64,000 nt of DNA, from assembly GCA_050248495.1 (NCBI GenBank), contig JBFWSG010000022.1, positions 1-64,000 of the forward strand, given 5' to 3'. The DNA is from DASYDU01 sp050248495 (GTDB lineage: Bacteria; Planctomycetota; Planctomycetia; Pirellulales; Lacipirellulaceae). The first letter of the stretch is position 1. Each line of letters starts with the position of its first letter. Shown here piece by piece: positions 17,128 to 25,671 of this stretch. The notes below the pieces were generated by a model, which did not search any database, was not told where the DNA came from, and was given only the letters and a program-made list of their open reading frames with translations. The translations under genes were made by a program, and so were the position numbers.

Positions 17128-19133
17128 CCGACGAGTCCACGCTCTCCGATCGAACGGGCTCCGGCTCGACGCAACGATTGCTCGAGAGCGCGCTCGCCGA
17201 CCAAAGGATGCGCTGGCGCAGCGGCGCTGGAGAACTCGTCGAGAAACAACTCGAGCGCTATCCTGAATTGCGATCGAGCGACGACTCGATCCTCGACCTG
17301 ATCTACAACGAAGTCCTCTTGCGCCGGGAGTGCGGAAGCAAGCCAACGCTTGCAGAGTATCTGCAGCGGTTTCCCGGAGTTGCCGAGTCGCTGCGAATGT
17401 TGTTTGAAGTTGACGCGGGAATCGATCGCGAAGACCAAAATCGTTCGGTCGAACCGACTCCGATCGCAGCTTTGCTGGAAAACGAGGGCGAGCATCTGCA
17501 GGTCGGCGGTTCCGGTGAATCATATGAACCGCGGCTGAAACAACAGCAATCGACTCCGGACGATGCAATTGCCCCGCGCTTTGTTGCCGGAAGCAGTGTG
17601 CGGGGCACGGTCGAGTTGAATGCACTGCTACAGCGGCGGCTGCGATTCATGAGCATTGTCACCATGCTCGTTTATTTACAGTCGGGTTGGCAACTTCGCA
17701 CGTTCTGGCACATCGACCAGTGGCCGTTTTATCGTCTTCATATGGCGATTGTGTGGTCGGTGTTGACGATCGCCATTATTTGCTCCGTTTTTCTTCTGCT
17801 AAGACGTCGACCTTTGGCTGTCGGCTGGCTCCGTACGATCGAAGTCGTACTTGTCGCCGCACCGTTGGTTCAACTGACAGCCGTATTGGTCGACATGACC
17901 TGGCTCCAAGGCGACTTGCTCCGAGCGCTTCGCACTCCCGGACACGATTCCGGATATTTATTCAACTCGATGGCGCTGTTCTACTTTCCAGTCATCGCCT
18001 GTTACGGTGTGCTGATCCCCAACACATTTTGGCGATGCCTGATCGTCGCCCTTACGATCGCCTTACTGCCGCTGTCAGTGCTCTTGGGCGGACTGCCGTT
18101 CACTCCCGAAATCTGGACGACCTACCGCGAACCGTTCTTCGAGGGCTTTCTGTGGGTGGCCATGTGGGTCGGCGTAGCCGTCGCCTGCAGCGTCTACGGC
18201 TGCCATCGCATCAACGTTTTGCAGCGCGAGGCATTCATCGCCCGGCGGCTCGGGCAATATCGGCTGCGACAGCGACTGGGCTCCGGCGGCATGGGCGAGG
18301 TCTACCTGGCCGAGCACGTGCTCCTCAAGCAACCGTGCGCCGTGAAGATCATTCGCCCCGAGCGGGCCGGCGATCCCGCCGCCTTGCGACGCTTCGAGCG
18401 CGAGGTGCAGGCCACCGCCCGATTGAAGCATTGGAACACGGTGACCATCTACGACTACGGCATCGCCGCCGACGGCACCTTTTACTATGCGATGGAATAC
18501 TTGCCGGGCCTCAATCTGGAAGACATGGTACGCCGCTTCGGTCCGTTGCCGCCGGCGCGAGTTTGCCATTTGCTCCGGCAAGCCTGCTCGGCGCTCCAGG
18601 AAGCCCACGCGATCGGCCTGATTCACCGCGACATCAAGCCCGCCAACCTCATCGTTTGCGAACGTGGCGGCGTGCACGACGTCGTGAAAGTACTCGACTT
18701 CGGCCTGGTCCGCGACGTGTCGGCCGGCAACGGCCAATCGTGCTCCATCGACGGCGTCATTGCGGGTACCCCCGCTTACATGTCACCGGAGCAAGCCAGT
18801 GGCGCGCGCGAACTCGATGCCCGTAGTGACGTTTACAGTTTGGGTGCCGTCGCCTACTTCGCGATCACGGGCCAGCCTCCCTTCGGCTATCGCTCGCACG
18901 TCCAAGTGTTGGCCGCTCATCTCTATGAATCTCCGCGCCCGCTGGCTGAACTCATTCCGCAGGTTCCGGAGGAGCTCGCTCAGATCCTGATGCGCTCGCT
19001 TGCGAAACGTCCCGACGATCGCTTCCCCGATGCTCGAAGCCTTGCCGCGGCACTTGACGCGCTGGCCGACACCGATTCATGGACTTCGGCAGACGCTGCC
19101 GGATGGTGGAGTGCGCACCATCGACCGGCATAA
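17124..19133 (+). CDS. Membrane Ser/Thr protein kinase (Hanks type), C-terminal kinase domain
   Basis: A 669-aa kinase with unusual order. The N-terminal 165 residues are soluble (LAEYLQRFPGVAESLRMLF resembles segments in other planctomycete ECF-linked kinases). Roughly residues 172-365 hold about six membrane helices. The kinase domain occupies about 375-640: Gly loop LGSGGMGEVYLAEH, invariant Lys in CAVKII, catalytic HRDIKPANLIV (near 499), DFG in VLDFGLVRD (near 523), and GTPAYMSPEQA. All catalytic residues are present. Most bacterial kinases have the catalytic domain N-terminal. Translation overlaps that of the upstream sigma factor, so it probably phosphorylates or senses for that factor. 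Confidence 0.92.
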   Translation: MTDESTLSDRTGSGSTQRLLESALADQRMRWRSGAGELVEKQLERYPELRSSDDSILDLIYNEVLLRRECGSKPTLAEYLQRFPGVAESLRMLFEVDAGIDREDQNRSVEPTPIAALLENEGEHLQVGGSGESYEPRLKQQQSTPDDAIAPRFVAGSSVRGTVELNALLQRRLRFMSIVTMLVYLQSGWQLRTFWHIDQWPFYRLHMAIVWSVLTIAIICSVFLLLRRRPLAVGWLRTIEVVLVAAPLVQLTAVLVDMTWLQGDLLRALRTPGHDSGYLFNSMALFYFPVIACYGVLIPNTFWRCLIVALTIALLPLSVLLGGLPFTPEIWTTYREPFFEGFLWVAMWVGVAVACSVYGCHRINVLQREAFIARRLGQYRLRQRLGSGGMGEVYLAEHVLLKQPCAVKIIRPERAGDPAALRRFEREVQATARLKHWNTVTIYDYGIAADGTFYYAMEYLPGLNLEDMVRRFGPLPPARVCHLLRQACSALQEAHAIGLIHRDIKPANLIVCERGGVHDVVKVLDFGLVRDVSAGNGQSCSIDGVIAGTPAYMSPEQASGARELDARSDVYSLGAVAYFAITGQPPFGYRSHVQVLAAHLYESPRPLAELIPQVPEELAQILMRSLAKRPDDRFPDARSLAAALDALADTDSWTSADAAGWWSAHHRPA

Positions 19134-19253
19134 GCAGCGTCATCCGCATATCCGATTCGCGCCAAAGGAAGCGACACGGGAACTACAGCCAGTTGTGGCC
19201 ACGGCACGCGATAGACTTGGAAGTGCGGCCGTTCGGACAATCACTCTCACCGC

Positions 19254-19994
19254 TTGGCAAAGGCGACTCGCGTGATCGAAGTCCACGATTTTCACAAGGC
19301 TTACGCCAGTCATGTCGCGGTGCGCGGCGTTTCGTTTCGCGTCGGCGCGGGCGAGATTCTGGGACTGATCGGGCCCAATGGCGCCGGCAAGACGACCACC
19401 ATGCGGGCGATCGCGGGGATCATCCCGGCCAGCCGCGGGCGTCTGAGCGTGGCGGGGTTCGATGTGGCCGCCTCGCCAATCGAGGCCAAGCGACGCACGG
19501 CGTTCGTGCCGGATGAGCCCCCGCTGTTTTCCGATTTGACGGTCGCCGAGCATTTGTCGTTCTACGCAAGTGTGTACGAGGTCGCAGACGCCGAGGCGAA
19601 ATCACGGCGGCTGCTGGAAGAGTTCGAACTCGCACAGCGCGTCGACATGCCGGCGGGCAAGCTCTCGCGCGGCATGCGGCAGAAGCTGGCGATTTGCTGT
19701 GCGTACCTGTACGACCCGCAGGCGCTGCTCTTCGACGAGCCGCTCACGGGCCTCGATCCGCAGGGCATCCGCGTGCTCAAGCGTTCGCTCCGCGAACGGG
19801 CGAACGCGGGGTCGGCGGTCGTGATCAGCTCCCACCTCTTGGCGATGGTTGAGGATCTGTGCACGCATGTGCTGATCCTGGCCGCCGGCGAAGAAAAGTA
19901 TTGCGGGCCGCTCGGCGAGCTGCGCAACTGCTTCGAAGAAATGGAAGCTACGGCGCGGCTCGAAGATATGTTCTTCGCCGCCACCTCGTCATGA
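19254..19994 (+). CDS. ABC transporter ATP-binding protein
   Basis: A 246-aa ATPase with Walker A GPNGAGKTT (near residue 41), signature LSRGMRQKLAICCAYL, Walker B ALLFDEPLTGLD and switch histidine in VVISSHLLAMVED. It resembles the drug/export (CcmA, EcsA) class. The frame opens with TTG at 19254 and an alternative GTG at 19272; neither has a strong ribosome-binding site, so the first six residues are uncertain. Its TGA overlaps the ATG of the next gene, which supplies the membrane subunit. The export substrate is unknown. It follows the kinase gene by 120 bp and may belong to the same transcript. Confidence 0.9.
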   Translation: MAKATRVIEVHDFHKAYASHVAVRGVSFRVGAGEILGLIGPNGAGKTTTMRAIAGIIPASRGRLSVAGFDVAASPIEAKRRTAFVPDEPPLFSDLTVAEHLSFYASVYEVADAEAKSRRLLEEFELAQRVDMPAGKLSRGMRQKLAICCAYLYDPQALLFDEPLTGLDPQGIRVLKRSLRERANAGSAVVISSHLLAMVEDLCTHVLILAAGEEKYCGPLGELRNCFEEMEATARLEDMFFAATSS

Positions 19995-21667
19995 TTTCGC
20001 TCCCGTTTCATCCCGCCGCGCTGGAGCTGCTCCGCCTGCAAAGCCGCGGCAGGCGCCGGCGGCTGTGGCAGCGGTTCCGCCAGAAGCGGCGGCTGGTGCT
20101 GTCGCTCGTGGCTGGTGTGCTGGCGGTGATCTGGCTCGGCAACGCGGTGATGACTGTGTGGCTCCGCGAATCGGCTTCGCTGGAAACATTGCGAGCGCTG
20201 TTGTCGTGGGGCTTTGTGCTCTACGCCACCTGGCACCTGGCGAAAGCCGCCTTCTTCCGTCCGGAACATCCTTTCGAGTGGACGGATGCGGAGCGGGAGA
20301 CGCTATTGAGCATGCCGCTGCGACCACGCGATTTGGTGGGTTACCAGCTTGCTTCGGTCACGGTGACGACGATTGTGAAGACGGTCCTGTTCGGCGTCCT
20401 CTTGCTTCCCGATCTCCGCTGCCTGCCGCTGGCCTTTGTGGGCTTGCTCTTGGCGATGCTGCTGCTTGAGTTCGTGCGGATGATCGTCGATCTCGTGACG
20501 TGGGGCCTGAGCCGGCGCGCTTACATCTTTTATCGGGCGATCGTCGTCGCAGGGCTCGTCGCGGCTGGCGTCGCAGTCTGGGTCACCATCGCCCGCTCCG
20601 ATCTACTCGCAGGAAAAGTCGAGCTTGGCGACGGAGTGCTCGATCGTTTCCTGGCCATTTTGAAGGCACTGGAGCCGACGACGATCGGTTACGCAGCCCT
20701 CCCGTTCCGGCCATTTGTCGATTTGATTACGGCCACAGCAATCGACGTTCATGGGCTTGCACTTGCCGCCGCGAGTTCTGCGTTCGTCCTCGCGATGGGC
20801 GCGAGCATCGCGCCGCTGTATTCGTTCGTCACCAAACGCGCGGTCGCGCGTGAACAGGCGAACTACGCGAAAGTTGCTGCAGCAGCAGTGGCGCGAGAGT
20901 CGGTTCATGATGCTGACGGCATGCGTTCTTTGGTGATTCGAGTCGTGCGGTGGCACGGGCTGGGACCGATCGTTTGGCGGCAACTGGTCGGCGTGCGGAG
21001 GCAATGGGGAAGCGTGCTGACGGCGATGATCGCGCCCGCGATCTTGGCGGCGGCGCCCTGCTTTGTCATCGCCGAGCCAAATGTCGCGTTCCTGGCCACC
21101 GCGGGGACCTTGGCGTTTTACACGTTTCTGCTGCTGCCGACGGCGCTGCGGTTCGACTTTCGCCGCGACCTCGATCGGCTGGCTCTGCTGAAGGGCCTGC
21201 CGATTTCGGCGTCGGCCGTCGTTGCGGGACAAACGCTCGCGCCGGTGATCGTCGCCTCGCTGTTTCAAGCCGTCGTACTCGTGTTCGCGGCGGCGGCGCG
21301 GTCACTCGCGCCGCAGTACGTGGTCGGTGCGATGCTGGTGATGTTGCCGCTCAATGTGTTCGTGTTCGCATTGGACAACCTCATTTACCTGCTCTACCCC
21401 TATCGAGTGCAGCAGGAAGGGCTCGAAATCTTTGCCCGCACAATGCTCACGTTCACGGCCAAGGGACTGTTCTTCTCGGCAGGACTAGGCGCGATGGCGG
21501 TGTGGGGATTCGTCGCGGCGGCGATGGCGCGCGCGATCGGAGTCGACGCCTACCTGCTGTTTACGCTGGGAATGTTCGTGGGGCCGGCGGTGGTGGCGGG
21601 ATTCGTGCGGTGGATGCTCGCGCGAGCGTTTGAGCGGGTGGATCTGGTCGAGGATTTGGCGCGTTAA
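19991..21667 (+). CDS. ABC exporter membrane protein
   Basis: A 558-aa polytopic membrane protein with about ten hydrophobic helices (for example LVLSLVAGVLAVIWLGNAVM, FVGLLLAMLLLEFV, GLVAAGVAVWVTIA, TLAFYTFLLLPTALRF, GLFFSAGLGAMAVWGFVAAA). The start is ATG 19991, in ATGA overlap with the ATPase gene, so the two form one transporter. A longer frame begins at 19859 but would overlap most of the ATPase C-terminus. It resembles large EcsB/ABC-2-like permeases with paired six-helix halves, but I cannot assign a named family. No substrate-binding protein is nearby, in line with export. Confidence 0.8.
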   Translation: MISLPFHPAALELLRLQSRGRRRRLWQRFRQKRRLVLSLVAGVLAVIWLGNAVMTVWLRESASLETLRALLSWGFVLYATWHLAKAAFFRPEHPFEWTDAERETLLSMPLRPRDLVGYQLASVTVTTIVKTVLFGVLLLPDLRCLPLAFVGLLLAMLLLEFVRMIVDLVTWGLSRRAYIFYRAIVVAGLVAAGVAVWVTIARSDLLAGKVELGDGVLDRFLAILKALEPTTIGYAALPFRPFVDLITATAIDVHGLALAAASSAFVLAMGASIAPLYSFVTKRAVAREQANYAKVAAAAVARESVHDADGMRSLVIRVVRWHGLGPIVWRQLVGVRRQWGSVLTAMIAPAILAAAPCFVIAEPNVAFLATAGTLAFYTFLLLPTALRFDFRRDLDRLALLKGLPISASAVVAGQTLAPVIVASLFQAVVLVFAAAARSLAPQYVVGAMLVMLPLNVFVFALDNLIYLLYPYRVQQEGLEIFARTMLTFTAKGLFFSAGLGAMAVWGFVAAAMARAIGVDAYLLFTLGMFVGPAVVAGFVRWMLARAFERVDLVEDLAR

Positions 21668-21707
21668 CCGAAGCGCCCGCTCGCAGCTCGACTGAGCTCG
21701 CTGAAGT

Positions 21708-23333
21708 CTACCGCGAGGTCGCCGCGTCCCACCACCATGTGATGGGGCTGTCTTTGGCTTCCTTTCGCGGAGCCACGCGTGGAATTCTGGCGAGTGCACC
21801 GGCGCTGTCATCGATGCGATTGGCGAGCGTCGCTGCGGAATCGACCATCACACCGCCACTCACTCCGGCAATCACCTGGCGGCGATTGACGACGACACAA
21901 TTGGCGACCGTGTCGACCTCGCGCGGAGCCGGCATTTGCGGCAACCGCAGCTTCTCGTTGTCGAGGAAGCGCGAGGGCTTCCAATGGGCGCGCTCGGCCA
22001 GGTGATCGCCGTCGATGAGCGCCAGCGCCAACGATAGATCGAAGATTGTCCGAAGTTCGCCGTAGATCGGATACTTGTCGCTGAGCTGGGCCACGTGGGC
22101 CGTAAAGCTGTCGGCGAACTGCTGGTTGAGCGGATCGCTCTGGCCGGTGTGGATGCGTTGGCCCTGGGCGGCCAAGGCTTCGTTCTCGCTCAGCACGCGG
22201 ACGCCATCACCGACGAGCTGGAAAGCGTTGCCGTCGGCAGAGGTCTGGATGGCGACGTAGTTAAGGGCGAACCACCAACGCAAGACTGCCATTGCACTCG
22301 GGGTCGAGGACGACCCGGCTCGCTGGGCTTGCTTAGCAGAGTCGAGGTAGCTTTCGACGCCCGGCACGCCGTCTTCAAGGCCCATGCCGATCAGCTTCAT
22401 GTGGACGTCCGCCTCGACCAGCACACGGGCGACGCGGCTGGTGGGATCGATCCCGAAGATTTCGACGTCTTGCCGGCCGAGCGTGGAGCGAATCTCTTCG
22501 AGCCATTCTTTCCGCCGGCCCGGTTCGAGCGGCCGCTGTGCACTCTTGTCGAGGACGGTCTGCGTCGCCGCGAGGGCCGCTTGTCGCGGGTTGATCATGC
22601 AGCCAAAAAAGCTGCTCTTCGATTGCTGCGAGCGGCGGAGCAGCGTCAGCAGGTCGTCGAGGCGGATGACGGGAGCGCCCGTATCCGCAGACAGGATGCG
22701 GCCAACAGGATCAATCTGCCAGTCACCTGCCGGACCGGCGAGGACCAGATCATTCGATTCTGGACAAACAAAAACGTATTCGACCCTCTGCAAGCCGGCG
22801 AGGGTCAGCATGGTTGGGTCGAACTTCTCATGCGCACTCTGTCGGCGGATGATTTCGCGTTCCAGCCGCGGGAGCGAGACGAACCGCAGCTTCGATGCCC
22901 GGCGGGCGTCCGCCGAAGTTGCCGACGAAGCAGGCGGCGCCGCGACACGTCGCCCGGCAAGCTCCGCGCTCGGGGCCGCAGACTTGACGAGCTTGAGCGT
23001 CCCCGCGGCATCGACGAGCACGCCCGTCGGGAACGGGCGAATCTCGGCTTCCCCGCCGCCGTTCTCCGCCCAGGTATCCTGGGCGACCGTCGAGGTAATC
23101 AGGTCGATGAGGGAATCGAAGTCTGCGCTCGCGGCGCCGCCGGAGCTGCCGGAGTTCCCTTGTCCATTGCCGAAATTGCCGGCGGCGTTGACGCCCAATG
23201 CAGGACCAAAAACCGCGTTCTGCTGCGGAGCGTTGCCGACTTGCTGATTGCCGAATTGTGCGTAGGCCGAACTGAGCGTGAGGCACCAGGAAACGAGAAA
23301 CGCAACGGCCCGAAAAGCGAAGCGATTCGACAT
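21708..23333 (-). CDS. Secreted DUF1598-like planctomycete protein
   Basis: A 541-aa exported protein of unknown function. The signal peptide ends around residue 25 (VAFLVSWCLTLSSAYA). A Gly/Asn/Gln-rich linker follows, then a conserved-looking core near residues 172-215 (FDPTMLTLAGLQRVEYVFVC, then PAGDWQIDPVGRIL) that I recall from the planctomycete family DUF1598. The C-terminal half has IRLDDLLTLLRRS, VARVLVEADVHMKLIGMGLE and WWFALNYVAIQTS. The start is ATG 23333; the 115 upstream codons carry no signal peptide. It is divergent from the Cys-rich gene at 23769. Family assignment is from memory and not tested by a search. Confidence 0.75.
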   Translation of the reverse strand: MSNRFAFRAVAFLVSWCLTLSSAYAQFGNQQVGNAPQQNAVFGPALGVNAAGNFGNGQGNSGSSGGAASADFDSLIDLITSTVAQDTWAENGGGEAEIRPFPTGVLVDAAGTLKLVKSAAPSAELAGRRVAAPPASSATSADARRASKLRFVSLPRLEREIIRRQSAHEKFDPTMLTLAGLQRVEYVFVCPESNDLVLAGPAGDWQIDPVGRILSADTGAPVIRLDDLLTLLRRSQQSKSSFFGCMINPRQAALAATQTVLDKSAQRPLEPGRRKEWLEEIRSTLGRQDVEIFGIDPTSRVARVLVEADVHMKLIGMGLEDGVPGVESYLDSAKQAQRAGSSSTPSAMAVLRWWFALNYVAIQTSADGNAFQLVGDGVRVLSENEALAAQGQRIHTGQSDPLNQQFADSFTAHVAQLSDKYPIYGELRTIFDLSLALALIDGDHLAERAHWKPSRFLDNEKLRLPQMPAPREVDTVANCVVVNRRQVIAGVSGGVMVDSAATLANRIDDSAGALARIPRVAPRKEAKDSPITWWWDAATSR

Positions 23334-23768
23334 GGCAATTCTCCAGTGCTCCCACCGCTTATCGTACTCGCAGTGGGGAGTTATTCCCAGCACGGCTTCA
23401 GTTGGAAAACGAGAGGGGATTGGAGCGCGTATCGCTGTCCGCTCGCTACGGCGAATTCCGAGCAACGAATGTGGCCAGTCCGTCTGGATGTCGGAGCGGG
23501 GCGTTAAGGGCGTCACGACCGGTATTTTGCACACGGTTTCTCGGGAATGGGTGTCAAAATCGGCGGGTCGGTAAAGCTTTTCTAACTGGGTAGACGATAG
23601 CGTGTGATGACGTTTCAAGCGTCGGTGCGCTGGCAAATGCGGCGATCCGACGTCGAACGGCAAGGCGGCACTTTCCACGTGTCGCGGACGCGGTTCGGCG
23701 AGTTCGCATCCCGGTGCACCTAACTGTGGTGTTTCCCTCCCGTTTCCGTTTCATGTAGGAGTCTCCCG
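23334..23768. other. 435-bp divergent intergenic region
   Basis: It separates the starts of the DUF1598-like gene (minus) and the Cys-rich gene (plus). It must contain the promoters of both. On the plus strand a GGAG ribosome-binding site precedes ATG 23769. I see no clear -35/-10 pair, no repeat and no convincing small gene. Confidence 0.6.
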
Positions 23769-24224
23769 ATGAACGTTCGTTTTGCTCTTGCGACGCTGGT
23801 CCTGGGCGTCGCTGCGGTGCTGTCGAGCGCCGGCAGCGCTTCGGCCTGTTTTGGCTGCGGTGGCTGCGGTCACCGGTGCTGCTTGCTCAATCTCTTCCAC
23901 AAGCACGATTGCTGCTGTGAAGAGACCTGTGGTTGTGAAGCGAGCTGCGGTTGTGCCGAAGAGGCCAGCTGTGGCTGCGCCGCCGAGGCCAGCTGTGCCG
24001 CTGAGCCGAGCTGCGGTTGCGCTGCCGAGCCGAGCTGTGGCTGCGAAGCCAGCTGCGGCTGCGATAGCTGCTGTGATTCGTGCTGCAAGCCCCGCCGCTG
24101 CTGCATCCTGGGCTGCCTGGGCCGCTTGTTCCACCGTCATCACGGCTGCTGCTGCGAAGCTTCGTGTGGTTGCGAAGCCTCGTGCGGTTGCGATGCCGCT
24201 CCTTCGTGCGGTTGCGGTGGCTGA
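23769..24224 (+). CDS. Cysteine-rich secreted repeat protein 1
   Basis: A 151-aa protein with a signal peptide (NVRFALATLVLGVAAVLSS, cleavage near residue 26) and 37 cysteines. The mature part is almost entirely Cys/Gly/Glu/Ala, built from the unit CGCEAS/CGCAEEAS. Two halves share a longer module, RCC-L...LFH(K/R)H...CCCE, around residues 36-54 and 110-130. No CxxC-type enzyme fold is recognisable. The regular CGC spacing suits either heavy disulfide cross-linking or metal binding. It ends in a terminator and converges on serS. A second, longer member is at 62688-63704. The function is unknown; an envelope structural role is an inference from composition and export signal. Confidence 0.85.
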   Translation: MNVRFALATLVLGVAAVLSSAGSASACFGCGGCGHRCCLLNLFHKHDCCCEETCGCEASCGCAEEASCGCAAEASCAAEPSCGCAAEPSCGCEASCGCDSCCDSCCKPRRCCILGCLGRLFHRHHGCCCEASCGCEASCGCDAAPSCGCGG

Positions 24225-24267
24225 GCCATCGGCAGTCTTTCCCCGTGAAAGATTGCGACAAATCAAA

Positions 24268-24303
24268 ACGACTCCCGTCTGCGAGGCGGGGGTCGTTTTT
24301 TTT
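24268..24303 (+). terminator. Rho-independent terminator of the Cys-rich gene
   Basis: The stem is ACGACTCCCG (24268-24277) with CGGGGGTCGT (24287-24296), containing one wobble, loop TCTGCGAGG. An eight-T tract runs 24296-24303. It lies 44 nt after the stop codon. Confidence 0.9.
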
Positions 24304-24315
24304 GTTGAGACACGA

Positions 24316-24345
24316 AGTACCGAGTACTCCGTACTGAGTACTCAG
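24316..24345. repeat. Intergenic palindromic repeat, AGTACTG family
   Basis: AGTACCGAGTACTCCGTACT plus GAGTACTCAG: iterated AGTAC/GTACT words that form nested palindromes (GAGTACTC, TGAGTACTCA). It abuts the serS stop codon (24346-24348 on the minus strand) and lies just past the terminator of the Cys-rich gene. Confidence 0.75.
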
Positions 24346-25632
24346 TCACGCCCCGTTGCCGCCGATGCGGTCTTTGCCGACCCAGGGGCGAAGAACTTCG
24401 GGAATTGAGATGGACCCGTCCGCCTGCTGGTAGTTTTCCAGGATGGCAATCATGGCCCGGCTGATGGCCACAGCGGTGCCGTTGAGCGTGTGCACCAGGT
24501 GGGTGCCCTTTTCGTTCTTGTTCTTAAAGCGAATGTCGAGGCGGCGAGATTGGTAGTCGGTGCAATTGGAGGCGCTGGTGACCTCGCCGTATTCGCCATT
24601 CTCGCCGCGGCCAGGCATCCAGGCCTCAAGGTCGAACTTGCGGTAGGCGGGGCCGCCGAGGTCGCCGGAAGCGATGTCGAGCACGCGATACGGGATGCCG
24701 AGACCGTCGAAGATTTCGCACTCCAGGTCACGAAAGTAGTTGAGCATGTCATCGCTTTCTTCCGGGCGGGTGAAAGCGAACATCTCGACCTTGGTGAACT
24801 GGTGGACGCGGTAAAGACCGCGCGAGGCGCGGCCGGCGGCGCCCGCTTCGGTGCGGAAGCAATGGCTGATGCCGCAGAGCTTGATCGGAAGCTCGTCGGC
24901 GTCGATGACCTGGCCGGCAAAGAGACCGCCGAGCGTGACTTCGGCCGTGGCCACCAGATTCAGGTCATGGTTCTCGACGCTGTAGATCTGCGTCTCCGGG
25001 CCGCGGGGGATAAAGCCGATGCCCTTCAGGATGTCGCCGCGGGCGAGGTCGGGAGTAATCAGCGGGGTGAAGTTTTCGCCGACAAGCTTCTGCAGCGCGT
25101 ACTGCTGCAGGGCGAGTTCCAGGAGCACGCACTCGTTCTTGAGAAAGTAGAAGCCGTGGCCGGCGATGCGCGCCCCGCCCTCGAAGTCGACGAGCTTGTG
25201 CTGCTCGGCGATGGCGACGTGGTCCTGAACCGGGAAACTCATACGGCGGACGTCGACCGCGCCGGTGCGAATCTGTTTGCTCGCATCCTCGCCGCCGATG
25301 GGCGACTCGGGATGCGTCATGTTCGGCATACTATTATGAATCGCGGCGACCTCGGCGGCGATGCGATCGATGTCGGCTTGCTTGGATTCCTTGCTTTCGC
25401 GGAGACGGCGACCTTCTTCTTTGCGCTCTTCCCGTTCGGCGTCGGTCTTGGCCTGGCCGATCGACTTGCTCACGACATTCGCCTGCCGCGAGAGCTCCTC
25501 GACTTCCGCTTGCAGATTGCGACGCTCGGTCTCGAGCTGCACGAAGCGGACGACGTCGGCTTTCACGCCGCGGCGGTCGCAGTTTTGCTGAACGAGCTCG
25601 GGGTTTTCGAGAATGAATCTGCGGTCGAGCAT
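24346..25632 (-). CDS. serS: Seryl-tRNA synthetase
   Basis: A 428-aa class II synthetase that charges tRNA-Ser and tRNA-Sec. The N-terminal 110 residues form the long antiparallel coiled coil that grips the tRNA variable arm (LETERRNLQAEVEELSRQAN, EERKEEGRRLRESKESKQAD). The catalytic core has TPLITPDLARGDILKGIGFIP, motif 2 CFRTEAGAAGRASRGLYRVH and FTKVEMF, and motif 3 NGTAVAISRAMIAILENYQ. The start is ATG 25632 (MLDRRFILENPELVQ), the family's usual first residue. Length is normal. It is preceded on the same strand by the M20 peptidase gene, with a short AGAGGTC repeat between. Confidence 0.97.
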   Translation of the reverse strand: MLDRRFILENPELVQQNCDRRGVKADVVRFVQLETERRNLQAEVEELSRQANVVSKSIGQAKTDAEREERKEEGRRLRESKESKQADIDRIAAEVAAIHNSMPNMTHPESPIGGEDASKQIRTGAVDVRRMSFPVQDHVAIAEQHKLVDFEGGARIAGHGFYFLKNECVLLELALQQYALQKLVGENFTPLITPDLARGDILKGIGFIPRGPETQIYSVENHDLNLVATAEVTLGGLFAGQVIDADELPIKLCGISHCFRTEAGAAGRASRGLYRVHQFTKVEMFAFTRPEESDDMLNYFRDLECEIFDGLGIPYRVLDIASGDLGGPAYRKFDLEAWMPGRGENGEYGEVTSASNCTDYQSRRLDIRFKNKNEKGTHLVHTLNGTAVAISRAMIAILENYQQADGSISIPEVLRPWVGKDRIGGNGA

Positions 25633-25640
25633 TGGAAGAA

Positions 25641-25663
25641 GAGGTCAGAGGCCAGAGGTCAGG
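25641..25663. repeat. Short direct repeat, AGAGGTC family
   Basis: GAGGTCAGAGGCCAGAGGTC plus AGG: three tandem copies of AGAGG(T/C)C in the 39-nt gap between the M20 peptidase stop and the serS start. It is a run of direct repeats with no hairpin arm, possibly a half-element of the hairpin class seen elsewhere in the window. Confidence 0.65.
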
Positions 25664-25671
25664 AAAGGCAG

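Noticed and set aside
19859..19990. 44-codon N-terminal extension of the ABC membrane protein
   Set aside because: It overlaps the ATPase C-terminus and is Arg-rich and non-hydrophobic; the ATGA-coupled ATG 19991 precedes the real membrane protein.
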